DNA of 64,000 bases from Plotosus lineatus (Eukaryota; Chordata; Actinopteri; Siluriformes; Plotosidae), in NCBI GenBank assembly GCA_024760905.1, contig JALRMN010000028.1, forward strand, positions 155,001 to 219,000, written 5' to 3'. Of this stretch, positions 11,439 through 23,755 are shown piece by piece. Position numbers and translations under genes: made by a program. Every line of letters starts with the position of its first letter. The first letter of the stretch is position 1. The notes under the pieces were generated by a model. That model saw only the letters and a list, made by a program, of their open reading frames with translations. It was not told the origin of the DNA and ran no database searches.

Positions 11439-12959
11439 ATGGGAAATTCCTACCTAAAGCCTAATCCCGGGGAAACCCCCAAGGAATGGATGAATAAATG
11501 TGGTCTTGCTTATTATACTGAACCATGGCTTAGTAATCTAGCCGGATGGACGGAAGGATTTGACCAAGTGCCAAACTTTCCTCGAATGGGGACTTTTGAT
11601 GCAGTATTCCTGACATCCGCGCATCGCATGATTTATGATGGATTGGGCAACCCCTCCTGGGATTATGAACACATGAAGGAGGCTTATGAAAAATGGTATG
11701 AGATGCGCTCGTATTGGTTACAACTTAAAAAGCTCTTCGAGCCCAAGAAGGTGACTCAGAGTGTCCCCAAACCTAAATTAATGAGTAAAGAAAAGGGAAA
11801 AGGGAAAAATACCAAAAGTCCAGCTTGCTGTGTGCAAACTGTGTCCTCCGTAACTCCCCCGTCGGCTCCCCCACCCTATCCAGTAGGATTGGGGGATATA
11901 GTCCCGTTACTCCCGGCTGACCCTAAGCCAGCGGAGGTCCCCGCCTTATACCCAACCCTGCTCGCTGCCGAAGGAGGAACCCCTCCTCTCCCGGAGCCAC
12001 CTAAACCTAGGGCCGTGAAGAATGTAGCTTGTATATGGCAGAAATGTGGAAGAGGTATTGTCGTGGAGCCACCATCCGTGGCCGCACTTAAGGACATTAT
12101 CTCCATGCTCCCCGGCTTGGACACACCCCTGGCCTACGTAGATATGCTTATACGGTCCACCAGATATTGCCAGCTAACGGGAGGGGACTGTCGCTTTATC
12201 CTGCAACACACCCTCAAGGAAGCTTACAATGAGGCTGTGGTCCTTCAGAATGTCCCTTGTTTGGCCCTCGAGAATGACGTGGAGACTAATGTAAAAGTAG
12301 AGGAAGAAGGGGAAGACGAGGGTAGCCGTAAGACCTCCTATCGGTCCACCCTCTATTGGAGGGATGATCCCAATGCATTCACAGCCCTGCGAGCGCAGCT
12401 TACGGCTTATTTAGTTTCCCGACGGGAGGGAGCCTGCGATCTTTCACACGTAACTAATTGTAAGCAGAAGCGGGGCGAACTAACTTCGGTATTTTGGAAT
12501 CGCTTTACTGAAACTTGGCGTCATGTAGGAGGATTTGATCTTCGTACCGAAGAGGCAAATTCTATGTTCGTGTCCAGTTTTTTAAGTAATTGTCTCCCAG
12601 AAGTCCAGAGCGCACTTAAACCACATTTCACAGATCGTCAACGTCTCATCGTTAGAACTGCCGGAGAAAGGGTTCGTATGTTAGAATCAGATGGACTATT
12701 GAATGTGAAGAATAAGGTTCTGTTGGCAGTGGCCCCCTAGGGCCCTCGTGATAAGAATAGAAGAATGGATTCGTATATAAAGACCGGAAAATGTCATTAT
12801 TGTGGTAAGGAAGGGCACTGGGAAAGAGATTGTAGAAAGAAACAGAGAGACGAATGTAATTCTGCCTCTCGGACCCACCAAGGAGATAATTTGTCTCGCC
12901 CCCACTCAGATTCCGCAGGTGTATCACCCACACGGCCAAACCCACGGGAGCACGAATAG
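11439..12959 (+). pseudogene. gag: Proviral gag (matrix-capsid-nucleocapsid)
   Basis: ATG at 11,439 begins MGNS, a likely myristoylation start. A Pro-rich middle (about residues 130-195) follows, then a capsid-like region to residue 433, where a UAG (12,738-12,740) interrupts the frame. The same frame continues into a nucleocapsid zinc knuckle of CX2CX4HX4C form (about 12,792-12,833) and ends at a second UAG at 12,957-12,959. A UAG followed by GG at the end of gag, with pol in frame, matches gammaretroviral read-through. The earlier UAG between capsid and nucleocapsid is unusual and is probably a defect, although it also has a GG context. The basic NC region supports RNA binding. Confidence 0.85.
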
Positions 12960-12983
12960 GGATGCCCGCGGAGTAGGGACGCC

Positions 12984-15900
12984 GTGACCTGTAGCTTAAT
13001 GCACCTAGTGTTTAATTCACCCTGCAATGAGAATCTGCCCCTCCTTTCTATTGTTCTAGAAGGGGTAGAATATCTTTTTGTTATCGATAGTGGCGCAACC
13101 CTATCTTCTTTAGGCAGGGACTATCAGGGTGCTATATCCTCCAGGTCCACCAGCTCTGTGGGAATAGATGGGGTCCCCTTTTCCTCCCCATATATGCCGC
13201 CCCTTCTTTTATGTTTTCCTGATGACCCTACGCTTGATAAATTGCAAATGTCCTACTCCTTTGTACATATGTCCGAATGCCATTTTAATTTGCTAGGCCG
13301 AGACCTCATGAGAGTCTTTGGGTTCCAAATCTCTTTTCAAGGTTCGAGCATGACCATTCAAACGTGCGACACCTCCTCCGTTTCTCTGTTGTCATTGCAA
13401 GCGCAGCCCTTGCCCTTTAATGTTAATTCGGCGTGCGTGGCGAGTTCCACCTCGCCCCGTGTACTCGACACGCTGCCCACTAATCTTTGGGCAGAACATA
13501 AGAATGACGTGGGTTGTGTGGACTGCATCCCGTATGAAGCTACCGTTAAGCACATTTTGCCCGTGTACATCCGACAATACCCCTTATCGCCTCAAAAAAT
13601 GTTGGGTATCGACACCATTTTGGCTTCTCTTCTGGAACAGGGTGTCATCGTACCGTGCACAAGCCCTTATAACAGTCCTGTGAACCCGGTTCCCAAGCCG
13701 GACGCATCCTGGCGTCTAACACAGGACCTCAGAAAAATTAACGAGCTCATCATCCCAGTTTCACCGGTCGTTCCGGACGTGCCCTCTATTATGGCTTCTA
13801 TTCCTTGCGATCACACCCATTTCTCCGTAATTGACCTGTGCTCAGCGTTTTTTAGTATCCCTGTTGAGCCCGACACCCAACCTCTTTTCGCTTTCACACA
13901 CTGGCAGCGACAGTACACATGGACGAGACTACCTCAGGGGTTTATTGACTCTCCTGCCGTTTTCTCGGCTGCGGTTAGGGATGCACTGGGGTCTCTCGAC
14001 GCCCCCGTAGGCTCCTGCGTTCACTGCTATGCCGACGACCTCCTGGTGTCCGGCCTAACTTATGAACTGTGTCTCAAAGCAACCGTTTAACTGCTCCTCT
14101 TACTGGAAAAAAAGGGTTTCAAGGTCTCCAAGCCCAAGTTACAGTTCTGTCTCACCACTGTGATATATCTGGGCTACGAACTCTCTCACGGGATAAAACG
14201 CCTTACTCAGGATCGCGTCAAAATCATAGTGGACACTCATAAGCCTGCCACTAAACAAGCGCTCCTGGCTTTCCTGGACCTCATTAACTACTGCCGCCAA
14301 TGGATCCCGGACTGTTCCTTTTATGACAAACGTTTACGCTCTGCCGTGGCTCACACTGACCCTCTCCACCAACCCTTGGTCTGGACTGAGGACATGCTGG
14401 ACGCATTCAAAGCCCTGATGTCAGCCCTATGCTCCGCGCCGGCTCTCGGGCTACCGGATTACAACAAACCCTTTCATCTCTATGTCGCTCACCAGGCCGG
14501 CACGGCTTCTGGAGTCTTGGCGCAGGACCACGGGGGGGGGGGGGGGGCTCAGGCCTTGTGCTTTCCTCTCCAAAACTTTAGATACTGTAGCTCAGGGTTT
14601 ACCTGCCTGTCTCCGCGCCGTCGCTGCCAGTGCAGTGTTAGTTCTCGAAGCAGAAAAAATAGTGTTCTCTCATCCACTCGTTTTACACACCAGCCATCAG
14701 GTTAGGCATATTCTTAATACTCTGTCTACACAATACATGTCTTCTCAACTTCGCTCAGGTTACGAGGCCATCCTTTGTGCTACTGATAATCTAACCATCT
14801 CTTGTTCCTCTTTCCTAGATAACGTGGCCCAGGCCCTACAGCGCCTGCTTAATGCTCAAGATGACTGCGAACCGTTGGAACATGATTGCATGGACACCAT
14901 TGTCCATAACACCAGTATTAGGTCCGACTTACTATCCACGCCACTCTCGAGAGGCCTCTCTCTGTTTGTAGTTGGGTCATGCTCAAAACCCTCCGACGGA
15001 GTGTTCCTCTGTGGCTACGCGGTATGTTCCTTACTGGACCAAGTTTTGGAAGCGTACTTGCTCCCCTTTAATTCCGCTCAAGCAGCAGAGTTATATGCGC
15101 TCACTCGGGCATGTACTCTCGCCTCCGAACAGGACGCTACTATATATACTGACTCTCGTTACGCTTTCGGGGTGGCACACGATTTCGGCCGTATCTGGCA
15201 ATCTCGTGGTTTCACTGCTGCTGACGGTAAGCCCATTTCACATTCGACTTTGGTACAGGACCTTATTGTGTCCTGCAATCTCCCGCTCCGTTTACCGATC
15301 GTAAAAACCCGCGGTCATTCCTCTGACCACACTGATGAGGCACGGGGTAACTCTTTGGCCGACCGCACGGCTAAACAGGCTGCCTTGCTTGGCTCCATGT
15401 TGCCATTCCTGCAGCCCGCGCTGGTGTCAACTTCACATATGCTTAGCGCCCTCCTCCCTGACTTGGATCTGAAATCCCTTCAGTCCTCGGCGTCCACAGA
15501 AGACACTGATTTTTGGTCCTCGCAGGGCTCTCAGCCCTCGGGTGACGGCATTCTACTCGATTCGACCAGTCGTTTACGCCTGCCCACGCACTGTCTTCCT
15601 TTCCTCATCCGCGAGTTTCACGGGCCTACACATCGCGGTCGAAGAGGGGTGGTGACAGATATGGAAAAAGATTTTTGTATACGACAACTAGCCTCTACGG
15701 TACACAGCATTCTGGACAAATGCCTGATTTGTGCACAGAACAATGTGTCCAAACCACATGCATCACATCAGCATCTGCCGAAACCAGATACTCCCTTCCA
15801 GGAGTGGCAGACAGACTTTACCCACATTCCCTGGCAGGGTCCCTTTAAATATGTATTGGTCATCGTGGATAAATTTTCCCGATGGGTTGAAGCTTTCCCA

Positions 15901-16592
15901 TGTGGGAATGAAAACGCTAGAGTAGTGGTTCAAAAGTTATCACAGGAAATTATTCCCAGATATGGCCTTCTGTTGAGTATTGATTCGGACAAAGGCACAC
16001 CATTCACCTCAAAAGTCACTCAACTGTTAGCCCAAGAGCTAAAGATCAATTGGCGTTTTCATGTCCCATATCACCCTCAGTCCTCCGGAATCGTAGAACG
16101 AACGAACAGAACAATTAAAGGGAAATTACGAAAAGCAATGCACGCCACTGGATCCAGGAATTGGGTTTCAGTACTGCCTGTGGTCCTAGCGGATCTGCGG
16201 ATGACCTCGCAGGTGGCCCTAGGGAATCTATCCCCTTACGAAGTGGTAAGGGGAGACCCTTTCCCGCTCCTTGGAGGAAGGGAAAACAGGCTTTGGGGAC
16301 GGAAGACTTAGATATACACATGAGCGAGTATGCCGTGGGCCTTGTTAAGGTCCTAAATAACTATTGGGAACGCACTAATCAGAATACTTCGGTCCCGGCC
16401 GATGCAAGCACTCATGCCTTCAAGGTAGGAGACAAGGTGCTGGTCAAGAAATTTGCGAAACTAAATTCCTCTTTGGGAGACACCCCTTACAGTGAGCCCA
16501 CGGAAATACTCACTGTTACTCGTACCGCCGTACTAACTGACCTCTTTCCACAGTGGATCCATGCTATCAGACTGAAGAAAAGTCCGCAATGA
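12984..16592 (+). pseudogene. pol: Proviral pro-pol (protease, RT, RNase H, integrase), broken
   Basis: In frame with gag. Protease has a DSGA active site near 13,090. RT has LPQGF and the YADD catalytic box near 14,030. A TAA at 14,088-14,090 interrupts RT. A 16-G run at 14,532-14,547 shifts the frame in the RT connection, and the following frame carries RNase H (YTDSRYAF near 15,147) and integrase. Integrase has an HHCC finger (ending CLIC near 15,722) and the D, D, E triad (DFTH, DSDKG, VERTN). A further shift near 16,255-16,265 leads to a C-terminal part ending at 16,592. Total size and order fit a gammaretroviral Pol. One stop and two shifts make this copy non-functional as read, though the G-run could be a sequencing artefact. 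Confidence 0.9.
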
Positions 16593-16894
16593 TGTATTAA
16601 GTGCATTTTGTATTGTGTGACTATGATGTTGTCCATTTTTATTACCTCTGTTCCAGGTCCGGAGATATATATCACTTAAGAGGGGAAAAGCACCCCCCCA
16701 ATGGATCAGACCTGACATAGACATATACGTATCACACCTTTTAACATCGCTTATTGGGTATAGCCCTTTTTCCATGCCAAATACACCAACGGTTCGGATC
16801 CTCTGCAAGCTCTACGGCCATCAACCCCATTGCAGAACCTGTAGGTGTAAGCTGGGAGGCGAATGGAAGCCCCTCATTGCAAAAAGGGCACACC

Positions 16895-18248
16895 ATGAAG
16901 GGCTTTCTAGTCCTTTCCGTCTTTTTACTCAATCTAAGTCTTTGGGAACTGAGCATAAGCCATCCACACGATAACACATTTTGGCAGTTCACCAACTGGA
17001 CTGCGCGACAATATACGAATGATTCTTGCTATGTATGCCATATGTTACCTGTAAGCAGCTCACACTACTCTATTAAACCCAGCATGATGCCATCAAACAC
17101 CACATTGGCAGCAATCGCCGCGTCCTGCATCTCACCGGAGTGCCTAAATCCAACGAACAGTGGCCGTACACACGGGGAATGGATACAGCACACTGGGTTG
17201 CGTTGGTGCCAAAATAACACTGGGGACGGGGGAATGTGCGTTAACGCCCTATGGACAGCACTTAAAATAAAGGATCGCTCAACTACAGTAGTCTGAGCAC
17301 TTAAAGCATTCCTGCCCCCTGAATATAACTTTACCTTTTGTTTTAGGGGTACAGGTAACATCCCTCTGGGACAAATCGCCACCAACCACTGCGCGTCCAC
17401 TTATATGGCATACTCTCGCAACGGGTCCTGTTCTTATAAAAATTGCTCCATACTACACCCGGGACCACTTGGGACTGTCCCCCATAGTACCGACTGGTAT
17501 TGGGTCTGTGGTAAGCAGGTGTACATATATTTGCCAGTACACTGGCAGGGTGTGTGTGCCTTAGCTTGGTTCAAAAGCCCACTTACCATTGTTACCGACG
17601 ACCCGCGGGGGGGCCAATCACCACACCGACACAGGGACAAGGGTCCGGCGTGTTAGACGCAGTATTGATACTTTTCCGCCGCCAGAACACCGACTGAACA
17701 GTAAGTGGAACAAATTTTGGGAAAGTATGTTTCCCCAGTATGGGGTAACTCAATTATGGAACCAGATAGAAGTAACTCATTATCGCTTGGTAACATTTGT
17801 CAATGCTACTAATTTGGCTATAGAAGGAGTAAGACAAGAATTAACCGCCCTCAGACTAACCACTGTGCAAAACAGAATGGTACTCGACATTTTATTAGCC
17901 AAAGAGGGAGGGGTCTGCGCAGTCGTAGGAGATCAATGTTGCACCTACGTCCCAGCTAACGATGAAGAACACGGTCTAATCGCGACCCAAATTGCCGAAA
18001 TGAAGAAAGTAGCTGCAGATTTGCATCTGGATGAGGTTTCGGAACACGGATGGGGCTGGAGTGTGTTTCACTCGCTTTTTGGATGGCTAACGCCTTATGT
18101 TTCTATGATTGTTCCTGTATGTATATGTTTGTTGTTGGTTTGCGTGTTCGGACCCTGTATTTTCAGGTGCCTAATGGATCGTATTTGGACCCTGGCTAGC
18201 TCCTTCAGCAAACCCAGATACTGCTCGGCTGCCGACCCGAGAGGATGA
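16895..18248 (+). pseudogene. env: Proviral env (SU + TM), broken
   Basis: The likely start is the ATG at 16,895 in a CACCATGA context, followed by a hydrophobic signal peptide. SU has a CXXC motif (CYVC) and several N-glycosylation sites. A TGA at 17,294-17,296 interrupts SU, and a 7-G run at 17,607-17,613 marks a frameshift just before the basic SU/TM cleavage region. TM then reads openly to 18,248 with a heptad-like region, a CX6CC motif (about 17,917-17,943) next to the position of the so-called immunosuppressive segment, and one membrane span (about 18,095-18,160). The combination is gamma-type. It would encode a membrane fusion glycoprotein, but this copy has at least two breaks. Confidence 0.88.
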
Positions 18249-18480
18249 CATCTATCGTGCCATGTCACGTGTGTAGAGCTTGACTAGGGTGGAAGGATGT
18301 TACGAGGATCCCGAGATAGTGGGCGAAGGGCGATGGGGCTCAGCCCGCCCTTCAAGCACCGGTCCCAGTCAACTGCGGTCCTCCGATGTCCCTAGATCCT
18401 GTCAGCTTGCATGCCAACACCACTCCATCTAATATCAAGAAAAGACTCTGTTCATGTTGTTAGACTCTTTGCAATAGTAT
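18249..18480 (+). other. Proviral 3' untranslated region
   Basis: Lies between the env stop and the polypurine tract. No further open frame or accessory gene is recognisable; TATAAAAGAGG overlaps its end. Confidence 0.6.
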
Positions 18481-18494
18481 AAAAGAGGGGAAAC
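18481..18494 (+). promoter_or_regulatory. Polypurine tract
   Basis: AAAAGAGGGGAAAC directly precedes the 3' LTR, the usual site for priming plus-strand DNA. Confidence 0.9.
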
Positions 18495-19058
18495 TGTAAG
18501 AATTTTGATGTAATTGTGCCTCTGGGTTTGTAAATGCGTGGCCTCGGATCATGGATCCTGGGTGACTGACGTTTAACCCAGCCCAACAATGAATGCCTGC
18601 ATGAGAACTTGTATTTTCCCTTTTTTGCTGTGTATCCTTTGAACTTTAGTGACCTCATGTTTTAGCAGGAGTCTTACTTCTAAGCAGTAGAAAAATAACC
18701 CCTTTTACCCTTTTCATGGCAATATGAGGCCATGTGAAGGATACTGCGAGAGTAGGAGGAATGTAGATAATGAAACCTGAAAACGTCCAAGGACAGTCTC
18801 AGGGTGATAAGAAAGTACATGCTTACAAGCCTAATGTTATCTCCTACTGGATATTAACCACATTTTCTCTTCTTACTCTGTGTTCATGTATAAATAACCC
18901 CCGCTCACATTGTACGATGAGCAGCGGAGGAATAAACCAGATTGATTTCACTCGTGTGGTTCGTTGTCTGTTACTCCCGAAGCGCTTCCAAACGTTGAGA
19001 TACAGGAATCCAGATCGTGCAGATTTAACTAGGAACTTCTACTGAGAAAATTCCTACA
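18495..19058 (+). repeat. 3' LTR of provirus
   Basis: Begins TGTAAGAATTTTGATG and ends TTCCTACA; 564 bp. Has TATAAATA near 18,889 and AATAAA near 18,930. The target duplication TTGTA follows. Confidence 0.95.
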
Positions 19059-19290
19059 TTGTATAAAGAAATCAGAGAGTTGTAAACCAGAGCTGAAGAC
19101 ATTGTGTGCCCCAAGCCTCCTGGAATGAATGAAGGGCCATTCAATGAAAATGATGGGGGCATGGATTCTGATGTGTCTGAAAATAGTGGAAAGTGGAAAA
19201 AGATAAGTGGTGGTTGTGTCCAAAAACGGCGATAATCTGCCAACATCTTTTAAAATAAGAGTGACTAGTTTTCTTAATTTCAGTGTGAGT
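19059..19290 (+). pseudogene. 3' remainder of the transposase-like gene
   Basis: Skipping the provirus, the reading resumes from the AYLY codons at 10,499 into KEIREL, then a Ser/Asp-rich C-terminus ending KRR at about 19,232. The same YLYKEIRQ phrase occurs at 26,910-26,935 in the internally deleted relative, which confirms the junction. Confidence 0.7.
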
Positions 19291-19540
19291 GTTTGATCCC
19301 GACAGTGTTTTTTTTTTTTTTTCAATCAGTATCATTTGAAGGCATTTGAACCTTTTATATAATGGTCGAAAAGATACATACTGATCAGAACATCAGTTTT
19401 CTGGTAGGCAGATGAACCAAATCTCTCATACATTCCGACACTACAGCTCCAGGATTCTGCTTCGTCTTTACTGGAACATTTTAGAATTTTACAAAAGAAG
19501 ATCATGTAAACCTGCCCACTGGATCCAATCCTTTCCACTT
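19291..19540. other. Unassigned spacer
   Basis: T-run at 19,308-19,322, then sequence in which I recognise no domain or repeat. Confidence 0.3.
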
Positions 19541-20275
19541 TGCTACAGGCCATCTCTCAGGACTTTCTCCCCTTTACCACCACAACCACCTTTAGCCCAA
19601 TGGTGACAGTGGACAGTTTCCGGTGCCTAGGTGTTGAAATCGCACAGTATCTGATATAGTCCTGTTAAGTCAACACCCTGGTGAAGAAGGCTGGGCAGTG
19701 TCTTTATCATCTTAGATACCTGAAAAATCTTAAACTGCCTTCAAAGATTCATTCGTTCATTCATTTTCTGGAACCACTTAAGTCTAGCGAGGGTTCCGGG
19801 GAGCATGGGGAGGGCAGAGTACACCCTGGACAGCTCAGGGCAGAAGCACGCTGACAGCTTTGCAGCTTACTCTTATTGAAAGTCAGCAATGGTTCTTTTA
19901 CATGAACCTCACACCATAGACAGTGAGGGACATGGCAGGCCTTTGATAACCCAGTTTGCTGCACGGGGGGCTCAAAGATACAAAAAACATTCTACACTGG
20001 CACCACTGAGAACATCCTGAAAGGAAGCATCACAGCCTGGACACTATATAGACAACAGGGGGTGCTCTACCAAGGCCAGGTAGAGAATGAAGGACCTCAG
20101 CCATCCCTACAGTGGTATCTTCTCTCTCTTCAGGAAAATGTTTCTGTTCCTTGAAGGCAAACAGAACGACTGACGAGGAGCTTCTTCCCACAGACCATCT
20201 GCGCCCTCAACCAATCACTCCTAGTTCCCGGGACTTTCTCGACCCACTCCACACATGAATGTTACATTCCATCTC
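19541..20275 (+). pseudogene. L2/CR1-like LINE 3' fragment, split by a SINE
   Basis: The left part (19,541-19,740) encodes a degraded DSFRCLG-like segment and a YLKNLKLP-like segment. The right part (19,980-20,270) encodes SITAWTLY-like and SFFPQTICALN phrases typical of the RT C-terminus of L2/CR1 LINEs. A minus-strand SINE separates the two. Confidence 0.6.
19749..19971 (-). mobile_element. SINE with L2-like tail, inside an L2 relic
   Basis: Minus-strand copy with the tail type B end at left (CATTTTCTGGAACCACTTAA) and body phrases at right. Flanked by TCAAAGAT at 19,741-19,748 and 19,972-19,979, a short target duplication. The head is missing. Confidence 0.8.
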
Positions 20276-20351
20276 AGCTGATGGTTGCACACACACATTG
20301 CCCCACTGCACACACACTAACCACATTCATTGCTGATCTTTGTGTGCAGAC

Positions 20352-20362
20352 CGCATACTTTA

Positions 20363-20393
<31 letters not shown>

Positions 20394-23300
20394 TTCCGCT
20401 TGGTCCAGGGTCGGGTCATGGGGGCAGCAACCTAAGCAAAGAGGTCCAAACGTCCCTCTCCTGAGCCACTTCCTCCGACTCTCCCGGGGGGACACCGAGG
20501 CGGTCCCAGACAAGCCGAGAGACATAGTCCCTCCAGCGTGTTCTAGGTCGACCCCGGGGTCTCTTCCCGGTTGGACATGCCCGAAACACCACACCAGGGA
20601 GGCGTCCGGGAGGCATTCTGACGAGATGCCCGAGCCACCTCAACTGGCCCCTCTCAATGCGGAGGAGCAGCGAATCTACTCCGAGCTCTCCACGGGTGGT
20701 AGAGCTTCTCACCTTATCTCTAAGGGAGAACCCCGCCTCCCGTTGAAGGAAGCTCATTTCAGCCGCTTGTATCCGTGATCTTGTTCTTTCAGTCACTACC
20801 CAAAGCTCATGACCATAGGTGAGGGTTGGAACGTAGATCGACTGGTAAATTGAGAGGTGAGTGGTGAGTCGTCTTCACCACGACGGACTGGTACAGGCAC
20901 CGCTTAACAGCAGAGGCTGCAGCGATCCATCTGTCGATCTTTCGCTCCACCCTTCCCTCACTCATGAAAAAGACCCCCAAGATACTTAAACTCCATGGTG
21001 TTCATGGTGCATTCCACCCTTCTCCGACTGAGAACCATGGCCTCAGACTTGGAGGTATTGATCCTCATCCCGGCTGCTTTGCACTCGGCTGCAAATCGCT
21101 GGAGGTCCCGACTTGATGAAGCCAAAAGGACAACATCATCCGCAAAAAGCAGAGACGACATCCGATGGCCACCAAACCAGAACCCCTCAACACCTCGACT
21201 GCGCCTAGAAATTCTGTCCATAAAAATTATGAACAGAATCGGTGACAAAGGACAGCCTTGGCAGACTCCAACTCCCACCGGAAACAAATTCGACCTGTTG
21301 TTGCTAATATGGACCAAACTCTGGCTCTGATGATACAGCGACTGAATGGCTCGTAGCAACAGATCTGGAATGCTGTACTCTCGGAGCACGCCCCACAAGA
21401 TCGTTAGAGGGACACGGTCAAAAGCCTTCTCCAAATCCACAAAGCACATGTGGACAGAATGGGCAAACTCCCATTCCCCCTCCAGAATCCTGTGGAGTGT
21501 ATAGAGTTGGTCAAGAGTACTACGGCCAGGACGAAAACCACATTGTGCCTCCTGAATCCGAGGTTCAGCTATCGGTCGGATCCTCCTCTCTAGTACCCCT
21601 GCATAGACTTTCCCAGGTAGGCTAAGGAGTGTAATTCCACAATAATTGGAACACACCCTCCGGTCCCCCTTCTAAAAAATCGGGACCACCACCCCAGTTT
21701 GCCAATCTAGAGGTACAGCCCCCGATGACCACGCGATGTTGCAGAGATGTGCCAATCAAGACAGTCCGACAGCATCCAGAACCCTGAGATATTCCGGGCG
21801 GATCTCGTCCAACCCTGGGGCTCAACCACCGAGGAGCTTTTTGACAACCTCAGTGACCTCCACTCCAGTGATGGGCGGACCCCCACCAAAACCCCCAGGG
21901 TCTTCCTTTTCCACAGAGGGCGTGTTGGTGGAATTGAGGAGGTACTCAAAGTATTCCCTCCACCTCTCAACGACATCCCCAGTCAAGGTAAGCAGCTCCC
22001 CACCTCCACTGTAAACAGTGTTTGTGGAGAACTGCTTCCCCCTCCTAAGGCGTCGAATGGCGGTCCAGAACCTTTTTGAGGCCAACCGATAATCACTCTA
22101 CAGGCCCTCACCGAACTCCTCCCACGCCTGAGATTTTGCATCTGTGACAGCCTCGGCTGCAGCATGTTTCGGAGTTCCGCAGGCTAATAAAACCCGATCG
22201 ACCTCCTTCTTCAGCTGGACGGCCCCCTTCACCGCAGGTGTCCACCACCGGGTTCGGGGATTACCGCCACGACAAGCACCGATGACCTTACGGCCACAGC
22301 TATGGGCTGCGCCCTCAGCAATGGAGGCACGAAACATGGCCCATTCGGATTCCATGTCCCACGCCTCCTCCGGGACGTGGTTGTAGCTCTGCCAGAGATG
22401 GGAGTTAAAGGCCTCTCGGACAGGGGACTCCGCCAAATGTTCCCAGCAGACCCTGACTACACGCTTGGGCCTGCCAGGTCTGGAAGGCAGCCTCCCCCAT
22501 CACCGAAGCCAACTCACCATCAGGTAGTGATCGGTAGACAGCTCAGCTCCTCTCTTCACCCGAGTGTCCCGAACATATGGTCCCAATTCTGATGACACAA
22601 CTACAAAGTCAATCAACGAATTGCGACATAGGGTGTCCTGGTGCCAAGTGCACTTATGGGCACACTTATGTTCGAACATGGTGTTCGTGATAGACAAACT
22701 GTGACAAGCGCAGAAGTCTAACAACGAAACACCATCCGGGTTCAGACTGGAGAGGCCGTACCTACCAATCACACCCTTCCAGGTCACACTATCATTGCCC
22801 ACATGGGCATTGAAGTCTCCCTAGACAATGAGTGAGTCTCCCTCTCCCTTGGGAGACTCCAACCCCCCCCCCCCCCAAAGACTCCAAAAAGGGTGGGTAC
22901 TCTGAACTGTCATTTGGTGCATAAGCACAAATAACAGTCAGGACCCATCGAAGACGGAGGGAAGCTACCCTTTCGTCAACTGGGGAGAACCCCAACATTT
23001 GGGCACCGAGACGGGGGGGCAACAAGAATACCCACACCGGCTCACCACCTCTCCCCATGAGCAACTCCAGAATAGAATAAGGTCCATCCTCTCCTGAGAT
23101 GGATAGTTCCAGAGCCCAAGCTATGCATTGAGGTGAGCCCGACTATATCTAGTCGGTATCTCTCCACCTCGTGCACCAGATCAGGCTCCTTCCCCGCCAG
23201 AGAGGTGACATTCCATGTCCCGAGGGTCAGAGTAAGTAGCCGAGGTTCGGTCCGAGAGAACCCATGCCTTTGGCTGCCACCCAACTAACACTGCACCCGA

Positions 23301-23690
23301 CCCCTAAAACTCCTCCCATGGGTGGTTTGTCCATGGGAGGGCGGACCCATGTCTCCTTTTCGGGCTAAGCCTGGCCAGGCTCCATGGGCAGAAGCCGACC
23401 ACTAGGCGCTCGCCTTCGAGCTCCTCCCCGGGCCTGGCTCCAGGAGGGAACCCCGGTGACCCGTGTCCGGGCAAGAGAGACTGCTTCCTGTGCTCTCTCT
23501 CTCAGATGTCATGTGTCATAGGTGTTTTTGGAATCGCACTTCATCTGGACCTTCACCCCGGACCTGTTTGCCTTGGGTGACCCTACCAGAGGCATTTGCC
23601 CCCGACAACATAGCTCCAAGGATCATTTGGTCACGCAAACCCCTCTACCACAATAAGGTGGAGATTCAGGGAGGGGTTCAATGTAACTGT
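20352..23690 (-). mobile_element. Near full-length LINE (family B, copy 2)
   Basis: Read on the minus strand: a GC-rich 5' leader (about 23,690-23,290), an endonuclease start with LTLGTWNVTSLAG near 23,235, endonuclease blocks to 22,500, the linker (WWTPAVKGAVQLKKE near 22,245), RT with CGFRPGRSTLDQ, DLEKAFDRVP, CQGCPLSP and FADD (near 21,150), and a C-terminal RGRPRTRWRDYV near 20,550. It ends in an (ATG)n tail (20,367-20,393 as ATC). Frameshifts near 20,980, 21,650, 21,840 and 22,800 break it. Same family as the plus-strand element at 2,085; this copy shows what that one lost at its 5' end. Confidence 0.85.
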
Positions 23691-23755
23691 TTTGTTTAAT
23701 TGTAACTGAAAATAAATTTGACCAAACTTTACTGACTATACTAAATTTCAATTAC

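Larger units (their letters stand above)
10500..19058 (+). mobile_element. Complete gammaretrovirus-like endogenous provirus
   Basis: A full proviral layout: 564-bp 5' LTR (TG...CA), primer binding site, leader with hairpin repeats, gag, pro-pol, env, polypurine tract and 564-bp 3' LTR. A 5-bp target duplication TTGTA flanks it at 10,495-10,499 and 19,059-19,063. By eye the LTRs differ at about ten positions, so the insertion is fairly young. Gag, NC and pol share one frame separated by UAG stops, and env has CXXC and CX6CC motifs, all gammaretrovirus-like. The copy is defective: extra stops and frameshifts lie in gag, pol and env. It sits inside the transposase-like gene, so it is younger than that element. 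Confidence 0.95.

Noticed and set aside
20281..20778. Plus-strand frame with a Ser run
   Set aside because: Antisense of the family B LINE C-terminus plus its (ATC)n tail.
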